Assembly: GCF_010692725.1 (NCBI RefSeq)
Contig: NZ_JAAFZB010000093.1
Location: 124,001 to 188,000, forward strand
Reading direction: 5' to 3'
DNA: 64,000 nucleotides
DNA from: Flavihumibacter soli
Lineage (GTDB): Bacteria; Bacteroidota; Bacteroidia; Sphingobacteriales; Sphingobacteriaceae
The position numbers and the translations under genes are program-made. Every line of letters begins with the position of its first letter. The first letter of the stretch is position 1. Under the pieces are notes generated by a model that saw only the letters and a list, made by a program, of their open reading frames with translations, was not told the DNA's origin and did not search any database. Shown one piece after another: positions 8,851 through 18,014 of this stretch.

Positions 8851-8997
8851 ACATGCGAAATTTATTGCCCTGTTAAATATGGGCATAAATAACGTATTCA
8901 AAGAGTCTAAGTTTTCAGACCGCGGTTTTAGATTCGTGCGGAACGCAGAGATTTCGCTGTAATTAGGAGATAAACTGCTGAAATCAGGGAAAGGCGG

Positions 8998-9036
8998 AAA
9001 AAAAACACCAGGCTTTCGAGTAATCAAAAGCCCGGT
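8998..9036 (-). terminator. Rho-independent terminator of the cold-shock gene
   Basis: On the minus strand, arms ACCGGGCTTT and AAAGCCTGGT (9027-9036 and 9007-9016) form a 10-bp stem with one mismatch and a 10-base loop, followed by a run of eight T after a G. It lies 50 bases past the stop of the cold-shock-domain gene and upstream of the sugar dehydrogenase, separating the two. Confidence 0.85.
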
Positions 9037-9085
9037 ATCTTTAAGCAGGCAATATGTTAAGGGGAATGATATCGCCTGTCTTTTT

Positions 9086-9535
9086 CTATACTTTTTTAAC
9101 AGAAACGGCATTGGGGCCTTTCTGGCCCTGTTCTGTTTCAAAAGTCACTTTATCGTTTTCTTTAATGGGATCAACAAGTCCGTTGATGTGAACGAAGATG
9201 CTTTCCTGTGTGACCTGGTCTTTGATGAACCCATAACCTTTGGATTCATTAAAGAAAGTTACAGTGCCTCTTCTTGGTCCTTCGGGCTCGGTAGGCTCAT
9301 GTTTAGCCACTCCGATCTGGATGTCTTCCGCATTAAACTTCTTCTTTTTAGTGGGATCAGGAGGAGTTGATGATATATTGCCATTTTCATCAATATAAGC
9401 CATCATGTCTTCAAGACTTTTGCCTTTAGAGGAACTTGCTTTCCGCTCTTCAGCCTTCTCTCTCTTCTCCTGCTGCTTTTTGAGTCTTTTCTTTTCTTTT
9501 TCTTTTTTGTTAAATGTTTCGGTGGGTCTACTCAT
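9086..9535 (-). CDS. Cold-shock-domain RNA-binding protein with basic N-terminal extension
   Basis: A 149-residue protein. Residues 85-149 are a cold-shock domain with both RNA-binding motifs: GYGFI (RNP1, in KGYGFIKD) and SIFVHI (RNP2), starting from GTVTFFNES. The first 40 residues are a lysine/glutamate-rich helix (KKEKEKKRLKKQQEKREKAE), followed by a flexible linker. This longer form with a charged N-terminal arm is common in Bacteroidota. It should act as an RNA chaperone in the cytoplasm. It is monocistronic, with its own terminator at 8998-9036. Confidence 0.93.
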   Translation of the reverse strand: MSRPTETFNKKEKEKKRLKKQQEKREKAEERKASSSKGKSLEDMMAYIDENGNISSTPPDPTKKKKFNAEDIQIGVAKHEPTEPEGPRRGTVTFFNESKGYGFIKDQVTQESIFVHINGLVDPIKENDKVTFETEQGQKGPNAVSVKKV

Positions 9536-9894
9536 CTTTTTTTATTGTTGCAATTTTGCGCGATTCAAATATCGGCATTTAGAATTGAAATATCATTGAT
9601 TTTTAGAAACTTATAATTCAGACTTCAGCTCTGCTGCGACCACCCGGCCGCTTTATGTGGTTATCTGTAAAATTAAAACCTGTTTGATGCAAAAAGGTTT
9701 AAGCTGATTTGAAATCGTTGCTGGCCTAAAAAACAGTGCCTGTAGCCGGTTCCGGGTGCTCATTTCTATAGTGATTTCTAGTCATTGATTTGTAAGATAT
9801 GAGTATGTAACTTAAATGTTATAATCGCCCCCAGCCGACCAATAACCAACCTGCCGAATTCCCGGTTTTATTTTTCACAATCAAACTTAATCTC
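9536..9894. other. Non-coding stretch between divergent genes
   Basis: These 359 bases hold no gene I can support. They must contain the promoters for the cold-shock gene (left) and for the exported protein starting at 9895 (right). Short stems such as ACCTGTTTGATGCAAAAAGG are present, but no clear operator or terminator. A cold-shock 5' leader is possible on the minus strand, but I cannot show one. Confidence 0.4.
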
Positions 9895-10614
9895 ATGAGA
9901 AAGATCTTCACTCTTATGCTTCTTGTACCATTTTTGGCACTGGGGCAAAACAAAACAGTTTTAAATTCATTCCGCATTTATCCCAAGCCGGATAAGGTGA
10001 CGGAGTTTAATAAGGCCCTCGCAAATCACGCCCAAAAGTATCATACGGGCGACTGGAAATGGCGGGTATGGAGCATTGAATCCGGTCCGGAATCAGGCGG
10101 CTATATGGTCTCAGAAGGCCCCAGCAGCTGGGATCTCATAGATAAACGGGGTGATATCAGCCCGGAGCACTTGTCGGACTGGGACAATAATGTTAGCCCG
10201 CTAACAATAAATCAGGGAACGGCCATTTATCTGACTTTCAAACCTGAATTGGGCACGGCTCAAATGACTGACTATGCAGATAAGATCATCATTAACCATA
10301 TGACCGCTCTCCCCGGAAGGATTCAGGCCGTCGAGGACCTAATAAAAAAACAGAAAAAAATGTGGGAGAACGGGAAAGAATCCATCGCGGTTTATTCCCT
10401 TTTGGCTTCCGGTGAACCTGGTTATGTCGTTGTTTCCCGGTTAAGAGGAGGATTGAAGGAGCTGGCTGAAGGATTTCGGAAGCCTATTGCAGAACGGTAT
10501 AATGAAGCGAATGGAGCCGGTTCGTTCGATACATTCCTGAAGGATTATGCAGGTGCGGTGCAGAAGAGATGGTCTGAACTGCTTATCTACCGGCCCGAAT
10601 TAAGTTCAAAATAG
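9895..10614 (+). CDS. Exported protein of unknown function
   Basis: A 239-residue protein with a clear signal peptide (MRKIFTLMLLVPFLALGQ) and no further membrane segment, so it is probably periplasmic. I do not recognise the family. The mature part seems to have two similar halves, each starting with a strand and a long helix (NSFRIYPKPDKVTEFNKAL and IIINHMTALPGRIQAVEDLI). Both have the feel of the dimeric alpha/beta-barrel (ABM-like) fold, whose members bind haem or small aromatics. That is an impression from pattern, not a domain match. It stands alone, with no operon partner. Confidence 0.75.
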   Translation: MRKIFTLMLLVPFLALGQNKTVLNSFRIYPKPDKVTEFNKALANHAQKYHTGDWKWRVWSIESGPESGGYMVSEGPSSWDLIDKRGDISPEHLSDWDNNVSPLTINQGTAIYLTFKPELGTAQMTDYADKIIINHMTALPGRIQAVEDLIKKQKKMWENGKESIAVYSLLASGEPGYVVVSRLRGGLKELAEGFRKPIAERYNEANGAGSFDTFLKDYAGAVQKRWSELLIYRPELSSK

Positions 10615-10728
10615 CTGTAAGAGCTACCAGGGTTACCTTGGCGGAAGCAGAGACAAGGCTAAGCGCGACTCTATCTGCGGCCGGGTCTTTTGAACGCTCC
10701 GGAGTAAGGACGTGTGATATTTCTTTCT

Positions 10729-10757
10729 CTAAATTGCTAAAATGTTTAGTAATTTAG
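10729..10757. promoter_or_regulatory. 29-bp inverted repeat upstream of dinB-dnaE, candidate SOS-type operator
   Basis: CTAAATTGCTAAA (10729-10741) and TTTAGTAATTTAG (10745-10757) are 13-base arms that pair with a single G-T mismatch around a 3-base centre. The element ends 22 bases before the dinB start codon and overlaps the expected promoter. Damage-induced translesion cassettes are normally repressed by a LexA-type dimer at such a site. Which protein binds here is inferred, and no lexA-like gene is in the window. Confidence 0.65.
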
Positions 10758-10779
10758 CGGAATAAACTTTGTCTTCGAA

Positions 10780-11958
10780 ATGCTATCCCTGAACGACCGG
10801 CGCCACATCGCACACTTTGATCTTGACACCTTTTTTGTCAGCGTGGAGCGACTGAAGAACCGTAAATACATCGGTAAGCCGGTGATCGTTGGTGGTATGA
10901 GTGACAGGGGAGTTGTGGCGGCATGCAGTTACGAGACTCGTGCCTTCGGAGTTCATAGTGCAATGCCGATGAAGCTCGCCCTGCGGCTGTGTCCGCATGC
11001 GGAGGTAATCCGGGGTGATTTTGACAGTTACAGTCATTATTCAAGGTTGGTAACGTCCGTGATCAGGGAGGAAGTGCCGGTTCTAGAGAAGGCAAGTATC
11101 GACGAATTCTATATGGACCTGACGGGCATGGACAGGTTCTTCGGCTGCAGCAGTTTTATCGCCGGGTTGAAATCGAAGATCCTGAAAGAAACGGGTTTGC
11201 CTATTTCATATGCATTGGCTTCCAACAAGCTCATCTCTAAAGTTGCTACCAACGAAGCAAAACCCAACGGGCAGATAGAAATTGACTTCGGTAATGAAAA
11301 GCCTTTCCTGGCACCCCTGGCAATTAACAAGATGCCGGGCATTGGTGATAAGACATCGGCACTGCTCCGCCAGATGGGAGTGGAGACAATAAAAACATTG
11401 AGCGAGATCCCGCCTGCCATGCTGCAGAGCCGGTTCGGTAAGTCGGGGCTGGACCTGTACAGAAAAGCAAACGGGATTGACCTGAGTCCTGTAATACCAT
11501 ACTCAGAGCAGAAAAGTATCGGAAAGGAGGAGACATTCGAGAATGATACTATCGACGTTGGCTTTCTCTACAGCGAACTCGTCAGGATGACTGAAAACGT
11601 TGCCTTCCAGCTTAGACAGCAGAAAAAGCTCAGCGGGTGTGTAACCGTCAAACTCCGCTATTCCAACTTCGATACAGTTACCCGGCAGGCCGTGATCAGC
11701 TATACGGCATCAGATGAGATGATCCTTCAGACAGCTAAAGAGCTATTTAAGAAGGTATATGATAAGCGACTCCTGGTTAGGTTGTTAGGCGTTCGGTTAA
11801 GCCATCTTATTCATGGCCAGCAGCAGATAAACCTGTTCAATGATACGCACCAGAGCATACGGCTTTACCAGGCCTTAGATCATATCCGTAACCGCTATGG
11901 CGAAGACGCTGTTTGCCGGGCAATCTCTAAGAATTTCGTAAAGCACCATGTACATTAA
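10780..11958 (+). CDS. dinB: Y-family DNA polymerase IV
   Basis: A 392-residue translesion polymerase. Catalytic blocks are in place: HFDLDTFFVSVERL (first Asp), SYETRAFGVHSAM (nucleotide binding) and KASIDEFYMDLTG (Asp-Glu pair). Next come the thumb helix-hairpin-helix (KMPGIGDKTSALLRQMG) and the little-finger domain. The C-terminal QQINLF is a good sliding-clamp binding motif. It should copy past damaged bases with low fidelity. It overlaps the downstream dnaE by 11 bases, so the two are translationally coupled. The inverted repeat at 10729-10757 probably controls both. In many bacteria the partner of DnaE2 is ImuB; here the partner is an apparently active DinB. Confidence 0.95.
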   Translation: MLSLNDRRHIAHFDLDTFFVSVERLKNRKYIGKPVIVGGMSDRGVVAACSYETRAFGVHSAMPMKLALRLCPHAEVIRGDFDSYSHYSRLVTSVIREEVPVLEKASIDEFYMDLTGMDRFFGCSSFIAGLKSKILKETGLPISYALASNKLISKVATNEAKPNGQIEIDFGNEKPFLAPLAINKMPGIGDKTSALLRQMGVETIKTLSEIPPAMLQSRFGKSGLDLYRKANGIDLSPVIPYSEQKSIGKEETFENDTIDVGFLYSELVRMTENVAFQLRQQKKLSGCVTVKLRYSNFDTVTRQAVISYTASDEMILQTAKELFKKVYDKRLLVRLLGVRLSHLIHGQQQINLFNDTHQSIRLYQALDHIRNRYGEDAVCRAISKNFVKHHVH

Positions 11959-14920
11959 CTGTAAAACTTATTTTAGTTATCGCTACGGAACGTACAGTAC
12001 GGAGGCGCTGGTGAACGAGGCAGCTGAGCTAGGACTTCGCAGCCTTGCACTGACCAACATTAACGGCACTCCAGACGCATGGGACTTTGTGGACTTTTGC
12101 CGTAGCAAGAACATCAAGCCCGTTCTGGGGGCTGAGATCAGGAACGGAAGCAAATTTTGTTATATCCTGATGGCGAAAAATGATTCCGGGTTATTGCATA
12201 TCAATAGATTTATCTCCGCTCATAACACGCCCGGTAGTGTATTCCCGGAACGCCCGGAGCCTGACGATAACGTATATGTTATCTATGAGCTGGGCCGGTT
12301 TGCTCCGGAAGCCCTCCGGCAGAATGAACTGATCAGTGTAAAACCTGTCCAGCTGAATAAGCTGCTCACAGTTCCGGTCAATAGATTTCCGGATAAGTTC
12401 GTTATCAGGCATCCGGTCACGTTCCAAAATAAAGTTCACTGCAATCTTCATCGCCTGCTCAGGGCGGTGGACATGAACACCCTGTTATCAACGCTGAAGC
12501 CGGAGGATACCGCGGACGCAGACGAAATGTTCATTTCTCCAGCAAACCTGATGTCCCTATTCCGGGATCACCCTTCCATGATCGCCCGTACCATCCAGCT
12601 GACGGAAGAATGCGGTATAAGTACGGAGCTTCATACTGATAAGAACAAGAAGACGTATACCGGGACTGCTGAGGGAGATCGTGCCTTGCTGGCAAAACTT
12701 GCCAGGGAGGGTCTTGCATATCGTTACGGAAAAGCGAACAAAGAGATTTCCGACCGGGTGAAGAAGGAACTGCGGGTGATCAACGATCTCGGCTTCAATG
12801 CCTATTATCTTATCGTGTGGGATGTGGTCCGTTATGCGCGGAGCCGTAATTTCTTCTATGTCGGCCGGGGAAGCGGCGCGAACTCGATTATTGCATACGC
12901 ACTTCAGATAACCGAGGTAGATCCCATCAGCTTAGACCTTTACTTCGAGCGCTTTCTTAACGAGCATCGCACATCCCCGCCTGATTTTGATATCGATTTC
13001 AGCCATACGGATCGCGACGAAGTGATCGACTATATCTTCAAGCGTCATGGAGACGAGCACGTCGCATTGCTTGGAATGTACAGTACTTTTCAGCGCCGTG
13101 CAATTATCCGCGAACTCGGGAAGGTGCTGGGATTGCCAAAGGCGGAGATCGATCTGCTGGTCAGGGATAATCGCAGCAGCCAGGGTGATGACAAGCTTCA
13201 TCGCATCATACTCCGGTATGAAGCATTGCTTAAGAGTTTCCCCAATCATCATTCCATTCATGCCGGGGGGATGCTTATCTCCGAGAAGCCGATCTTTGCC
13301 TATACCGCATTGGAAATGCCCCCGAAGGGATTTTCCACCGCTCAGGTCGATATGTTTCTCGCAGAAAAGATCGGGCTTTTTAAACTTGATATATTGAGCC
13401 AGCGCGGCCTGGGTCATATTAAAGAGACAATGCGCCTGGTAAAGCAAAATCAGGGGATCAGTATCGACATCGATCGCACGGCCGAATTTATGAAGGACGA
13501 AAAGGTGGCTGCCCGGATCCGGAGCGCTGATACCATTGGCTGTTTTTATATCGAGAGCCCCGCTATGCGGCAGCTGCTTCTTAAACTGCGATGTGATGAT
13601 TACCTGACGCTGGTAGCTGCCAGCTCGATTATCAGGCCCGGGGTATCGCAATCCGGGATGATGAAACAGTATATATACAATTATCATAACCCTGAAAATG
13701 TCAGGTATTTACATCCCAAAATGGAAGAGTTACTTCAGGAGACATTTGGCGTGATGGTATACCAGGAGGACGTCATTAAGGTGGCTCACCATTTTGCTGG
13801 ACTAGACATGGCAGAGGCCGACATCCTGCGCAGGGCCATGTCGGGTAAGTACCGCGGGCAAAAGGAAATGGAGCGGATCGAGCAAAAGTTCTTCCTGAAC
13901 TGTACGGAACGCGGCTATCCGGAAAATATCAGCCGGGAGGTTTGGCGGCAGATCGCAAGCTTCTCAGGTTATTCTTTCAGCAAGGCGCACTCCGCAAGCT
14001 TCGCTGTTGAAAGTTATCAGAGCCTGTATTTAAAAACATATTTCCCGTTGGAATTTATGGTGGCCGTTATAAATAACTTCGGGGGATTTTACCGCACCCA
14101 ATTTTATTTTCACGAACTTAAACGGGCCGGTGCAGAGGTGCATCCGCCCTGTGTGAACCGAAGCGGTAGATATACTTCTATCGGGGGGGATAAGGTTTTC
14201 GTCGGATTTGTGCATCTGGAAAAATTAACGGCATCGCTTATTGATACGATCGTCGAAGAGCGTGAAAGGAATGGGTTGTACGCAGGTTTACAGGATTTTA
14301 TTGAACGTACACAGGCAGGTCTCGAACAGTTGAACATTCTCATCCGGATCGGAGCTTTGCGTTTCACTGGTATGGGGAAGAAAGAATTACTCTGGCAGGC
14401 TAATTTTTTGCAGAAGCGGGTTAAAGAGCATGTAGTCGCACCGGCATTTTTTGAAGAGCCTGCTATTGAATTCGCCCTGCCTAAATTCAATACATATCCG
14501 CTGGAAGATGCCTTTGATCAGATCGAGATCCTGGGATTTCCCTTAGACGATGCATTTGCTTTAGTGGACGATGACCTTTCCGGGATAAGCTATGCGAAAG
14601 ATCTTGCCGGTAAAGCCGGTCAGCAGGTTACTGTCATCGGGCAACTGGTAACAACGAAAGATTCCCGCACAGTACGAAAGGAATCCATGGCTTTCGGCAC
14701 CTTTCTTGACCCCGCCGGAGACTGGCTCGACACTGTACATTGGCCGGATTCCTTACGTAAGTACCCGCTTGCGGGAAGCGGTTTCTATAAAATGACCGGA
14801 AGGGTCATTGAAGATTTTGGAGTGTATGCTGTTGAAGTCGCTTATATGTATAAAGTTGGACTTAAAGATCGTAACTTCATTAGTAAGGACCTGACCAAAG
14901 CCCTTGCGGCACAAACGTAA
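11948..14920 (+). CDS. dnaE2: DNA polymerase III alpha subunit, short error-prone (DnaE2-like) type
   Basis: A 990-residue C-family polymerase, shorter than the replicative DnaE (usually about 1150 or more, about 1500 in some Bacteroidota). Active-site blocks are visible: GRGSGANSIIAYAL, PDFDIDFSHTDRDEVI with the catalytic Asp pair, and the third Asp in FKLDILSQRGLGHI. The PHP domain at the N-terminus is degraded: metal-binding His residues expected in the HxHT start are replaced (NCKTYFSYR), so it should lack PHP proofreading or pyrophosphatase activity. The C-terminus keeps an OB-fold (VTVIGQLVTTK). Together with dinB it forms a mutagenic repair cassette. The symbol reflects context and length. 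Confidence 0.9.
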   Translation: MYINCKTYFSYRYGTYSTEALVNEAAELGLRSLALTNINGTPDAWDFVDFCRSKNIKPVLGAEIRNGSKFCYILMAKNDSGLLHINRFISAHNTPGSVFPERPEPDDNVYVIYELGRFAPEALRQNELISVKPVQLNKLLTVPVNRFPDKFVIRHPVTFQNKVHCNLHRLLRAVDMNTLLSTLKPEDTADADEMFISPANLMSLFRDHPSMIARTIQLTEECGISTELHTDKNKKTYTGTAEGDRALLAKLAREGLAYRYGKANKEISDRVKKELRVINDLGFNAYYLIVWDVVRYARSRNFFYVGRGSGANSIIAYALQITEVDPISLDLYFERFLNEHRTSPPDFDIDFSHTDRDEVIDYIFKRHGDEHVALLGMYSTFQRRAIIRELGKVLGLPKAEIDLLVRDNRSSQGDDKLHRIILRYEALLKSFPNHHSIHAGGMLISEKPIFAYTALEMPPKGFSTAQVDMFLAEKIGLFKLDILSQRGLGHIKETMRLVKQNQGISIDIDRTAEFMKDEKVAARIRSADTIGCFYIESPAMRQLLLKLRCDDYLTLVAASSIIRPGVSQSGMMKQYIYNYHNPENVRYLHPKMEELLQETFGVMVYQEDVIKVAHHFAGLDMAEADILRRAMSGKYRGQKEMERIEQKFFLNCTERGYPENISREVWRQIASFSGYSFSKAHSASFAVESYQSLYLKTYFPLEFMVAVINNFGGFYRTQFYFHELKRAGAEVHPPCVNRSGRYTSIGGDKVFVGFVHLEKLTASLIDTIVEERERNGLYAGLQDFIERTQAGLEQLNILIRIGALRFTGMGKKELLWQANFLQKRVKEHVVAPAFFEEPAIEFALPKFNTYPLEDAFDQIEILGFPLDDAFALVDDDLSGISYAKDLAGKAGQQVTVIGQLVTTKDSRTVRKESMAFGTFLDPAGDWLDTVHWPDSLRKYPLAGSGFYKMTGRVIEDFGVYAVEVAYMYKVGLKDRNFISKDLTKALAAQT

Positions 14921-14958
14921 ACCAGGTCGCCGACAGACTTCTTTAACCATCACATGAT

Positions 14959-15129
14959 ATGACACGAAATAATGTATTGACTGTAAGTACAATAGTAATG
15001 ATCATACTTGCTTTAATTATGATCTTTCTTGGTTTCAGGTCGGGTCCGAAGATCCTGTATCCCCCTGTCATAACAGGAATAGGCTTTATTGTAATTGCCT
15101 GGGTATTATCGGTGTTGAAAGATAAATAA
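14959..15129 (+). CDS. Small two-helix membrane protein (56 residues)
   Basis: This 56-residue frame starts at ATG 14959. It has two hydrophobic helices (VSTIVMIILALIMIFLGF and VITGIGFIVIAWVLSVL) joined by a short polar loop (RSGPKILYPP), and ends in basic KDK. The hairpin layout, the codon pattern and the spacing between dnaE and the next gene support a real small membrane protein. I do not recognise a named family; similar small proteins are common in this group of bacteria. Confidence 0.6.
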   Translation: MTRNNVLTVSTIVMIILALIMIFLGFRSGPKILYPPVITGIGFIVIAWVLSVLKDK

Positions 15130-15242
15130 ACCGGGAAAAATAATTTGGCATGATTTCCGAAAGGTGGGATGCGGTTTACAGAATTAAAACGTTTGAATAT
15201 ATTTAACCAGTTAAGACATACCAGCCGACAACAGATCCCAGA

Positions 15243-15989
15243 ATGAAGAAATCCCTCTACTACCTTTCTTTTATCGCAATTCTAATTTCCTCCTGTTCTT
15301 CCGTATACATGCCCCACGTCCCCAGCACCCCCATGCTAAGCTCCAAAGGTGAATTGAATGCCGGCGGGCACATCTCTTTAAGAGGAAATGCGAGTTTCAA
15401 CTCCGCCTATGCAGTCTCCGATCATTTTGGCGTCCTGTTAAGCGGTTCCGTAATGAGTCAAAACGGAAAGAAAAAGGATTTCAGGCACAACCTGATGGAG
15501 ACCGGAGCAGGGTACTTTACAACGTTCGGAGCGGCAAACGATCGCGTCCTGGAAATATATGCCGGCCTTGGCCGCGGAAGCAGTGAACGAACCTTTAAAG
15601 ACAACACCGACCTGGGGCTGGTGACCACGGAACGTCAGGAAGTTTCGTTCGGTAAATATTTTCTGCAGGTAAATTACAGTTCGAAGGACAAAAAGAAGCT
15701 GAAGCTGCTGGGCAGGAGCTTTCCGCTAAATTATGGCACCGCTATTCGGACAAGTTATGTGAACATGAGTAAATTTGTCATTAGCGATGTGAAACAGGTC
15801 GCTGAAGACAATATCTTCATCGAGCCGGTCTTCTATACCCGGATGGCATTAAACCGAATGGTACAGCTGCAATATACAAGCGGAAGTAATTTTGGACTAA
15901 AGAACCGTAAATATCTGACGGCGGGATCCTCAGTTTTCACGCTGGGACTTGTTATTAATGTTGGGGGGCAGAGCTCGAACGGCTATTAA
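15243..15989 (+). CDS. Outer-membrane lipoprotein with beta-barrel-like body
   Basis: A 248-residue protein with a lipoprotein signal (hydrophobic stretch, then LISSC at residues 15-19, the Cys being the lipidation site). The body is a series of short amphipathic strands with glycine turns (AYAVSDHFGVLLSGSVM, RVLEIYAGLGRGSS, MALNRMVQLQYTSGSNFG) and ends in a strand. That is the pattern of small outer-membrane proteins. No catalytic motif is visible and I do not recognise the exact family. It converges with the pseudokinase gene, and the two stop codons overlap by a few bases. Confidence 0.75.
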   Translation: MKKSLYYLSFIAILISSCSSVYMPHVPSTPMLSSKGELNAGGHISLRGNASFNSAYAVSDHFGVLLSGSVMSQNGKKKDFRHNLMETGAGYFTTFGAANDRVLEIYAGLGRGSSERTFKDNTDLGLVTTERQEVSFGKYFLQVNYSSKDKKKLKLLGRSFPLNYGTAIRTSYVNMSKFVISDVKQVAEDNIFIEPVFYTRMALNRMVQLQYTSGSNFGLKNRKYLTAGSSVFTLGLVINVGGQSSNGY

Positions 15990-17806
15990 TTGATGCGGCG
16001 GAGATCTGCTTTGCGCAGCCAGCCCTTCGTTATCTCGCGGTCGGTATTAAAGAAAACTACATAGATAAAGCCGTTAGTATCCTCAGAGGCAGTAAGTTCT
16101 GAATCGTTAACGTTCGACAGATAGATCGGCCTCCTCGTTCTGATATCAGGTTTATCATAGAAATATGCCTTTGGCACAGCCAAAGTATATTTGCTGGATA
16201 CCTGCCTGCTTTCTTTTGGTTCGAAGTAATCCGGATTTTGATCCGGCTCAGGTTCTAAAATATCTCTTTTTTTTCTGGCAGCGGTTTGAGGATTAGCAGG
16301 AGTGCTTTTAACAGACTTAGTTTCCGGTTTTTTCTTCACTGTTTCTGGCTCTGTTTTCTTCGCTGGGGTTTCATTCTCCTGCTTGTCATCAGTTTTTTTT
16401 TCCTCCTTCGGAAGGGGAGGAAGAGACTTGACCAGGGCTGCTGAATCAATGGCATATAAACTATCGGCGTACATTTCTGATGCAATCATGGAGGACGTAT
16501 CGCTGCTATATCCCGAAGTATCTGAATCAGTGTATGTTGTTATTGCGCCCCTTGTCTCGGGCTTTCTGAAAAAGTAGGAGTATATCGCGAAAGCACCCAG
16601 CAATGCAATCACAGCCAGCAGACCAAAAAACACCGGCCGGGGTATATTGAGCTTATTGCTCTCCGGGTTATAGTCAGCGGTTTGGTATTTGTAAACATCT
16701 AGCTGGCCCTCCTTTTGAATGATAAGTGCTTTAAGACGTTTAATTTCAGCATCCTTATCATCAGGCTCCTTAGGTTTATCATCCGGCGTTTTTCCTATCG
16801 GGCTGAGCGGTTTATCCTCCGACTTATTTTCGATCGGCTTAACCGGCTTATTATCCGGTTGTTTTGTGACCGGAGCGGGAGCTGGAATGGCGGTCACTTC
16901 TTTGACAGGAAGGTTATGAAGCTTTATAGCTTCCTGCAGTGCAATGCCGTTGCTATAGCGCTTAGAAGGATCCTGCTGAAGACATATGGATACAATGTTT
17001 AAGAGCCAGACAGGAGTATTCATTTCCAGCATCTTTTCGGCCTCTGTCCAGTTGAGGGGAAGGTTCTCTTTACGAAGTTCCTTAATCTGCTGCCCGGTGG
17101 ATATTGCAGGTAAAGTATCTGCAGCTTCCGAAGGATCGCCTGCAACGGTTTTGTATTTTGGGGTTGTCCCCGTCAGTACCTCAAAGAGGATCACTCCGAG
17201 ACCATAAATATCGCTTTCAAATAAAATTTCTCCCTGATGCTGTTCCGGGGCGAGGTATTCCGGCGCCCTGCTATTCTTTATTTCCTCCCGCCTTTGCTCA
17301 TCGGTGAGGAGGATTCTTCCAAAATTAAGGAGTGTGAATTTTCCGGTGTCGGAATTAAGCCTGATGTTACCGTTGTTGATACGGCCATGCTTAACCATAG
17401 CCGTATGACAATGCGCGAGCGCGTCTGCCATCTGCGCCGCCAGGTCTATTGCTTCACTCACCTTGAAGATGGCATTATTCGGAAAATTAAGGAGTTCATC
17501 GAGGTCTGCTCCCTTTATGAATTCGCTTTCAATAAAAGGGAATGAATCCTTTTCAGTGAGCCCGGCATTCAGAATTTTAACCACGTGAATATTAGGCACC
17601 TGGTTCAGGTGTTTTAATCTTTTTATTTCCCGAAGGTATACGATAGTGTGTGGCTCTTCTTTCTTTCTTGGATGTACCGGGTAGGGTAGAACCTTGATAA
17701 CAGACTCAATTTCCCTTGTACGCCGCCCCAGAAAAACCGTCCCCGCTCCGCTTTCGCTTATCGGATGAATGTTTTCAAGCCCTTCGATCTTTATTTCTTT
17801 CCGCAT
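15986..17806 (-). CDS. Membrane-anchored protein pseudokinase with C-terminal SH3-like domain
   Basis: A 606-residue protein. Residues 1-300 have the Ser/Thr kinase fold: glycine loop ESGAGTVFLG, VAIK-type Lys38 in VIKVL, and APE motif region EYLAPEQ followed by SDIYGLGVILFEVLTG. Two catalytic sites are lost. The HRD loop reads HGRINNGN (Asp replaced by Arg142, Lys by Asn144), and DFG reads NFG (Asn161). It should bind but not phosphorylate, so it is called a pseudokinase. A charged Pro/Lys-rich linker follows, then one membrane helix (391-413), a low-complexity Ser/Thr/Lys region, and a C-terminal SH3-like domain (about 540-606) that would lie in the periplasm and could bind cell-wall material. 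No kinase or phosphatase partner is adjacent. Confidence 0.88.
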   Translation of the reverse strand: MRKEIKIEGLENIHPISESGAGTVFLGRRTREIESVIKVLPYPVHPRKKEEPHTIVYLREIKRLKHLNQVPNIHVVKILNAGLTEKDSFPFIESEFIKGADLDELLNFPNNAIFKVSEAIDLAAQMADALAHCHTAMVKHGRINNGNIRLNSDTGKFTLLNFGRILLTDEQRREEIKNSRAPEYLAPEQHQGEILFESDIYGLGVILFEVLTGTTPKYKTVAGDPSEAADTLPAISTGQQIKELRKENLPLNWTEAEKMLEMNTPVWLLNIVSICLQQDPSKRYSNGIALQEAIKLHNLPVKEVTAIPAPAPVTKQPDNKPVKPIENKSEDKPLSPIGKTPDDKPKEPDDKDAEIKRLKALIIQKEGQLDVYKYQTADYNPESNKLNIPRPVFFGLLAVIALLGAFAIYSYFFRKPETRGAITTYTDSDTSGYSSDTSSMIASEMYADSLYAIDSAALVKSLPPLPKEEKKTDDKQENETPAKKTEPETVKKKPETKSVKSTPANPQTAARKKRDILEPEPDQNPDYFEPKESRQVSSKYTLAVPKAYFYDKPDIRTRRPIYLSNVNDSELTASEDTNGFIYVVFFNTDREITKGWLRKADLRRIN

Positions 17807-18014
17807 AATTGTTTCTCCAACCTGTCAATAAACGGTAAATGCTGATAGTATTATATAACCTTCCAATATCATTCCAAACCCTAATGTTCAATTGAAATAA
17901 TTGCGGGATGGGGCTGTTAACAAATGAGTTGTGAAAACCAGGACTTGTCCTTGCGGACTGAATTTGAAAACTTATGATTGGAAACGGTGTTATTTATCAA
18001 AAACTTTAAAAGAT

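Noticed and set aside
8851-9141. Long N-terminal extension of the sugar dehydrogenase frame
   Set aside because: It overlaps the cold-shock gene and its terminator, and the signal peptide begins at the inner Met.
12932-13687. 251-residue minus-strand frame inside dnaE
   Set aside because: It is the opposite strand of a firmly identified polymerase; its composition is that of a shadow frame.
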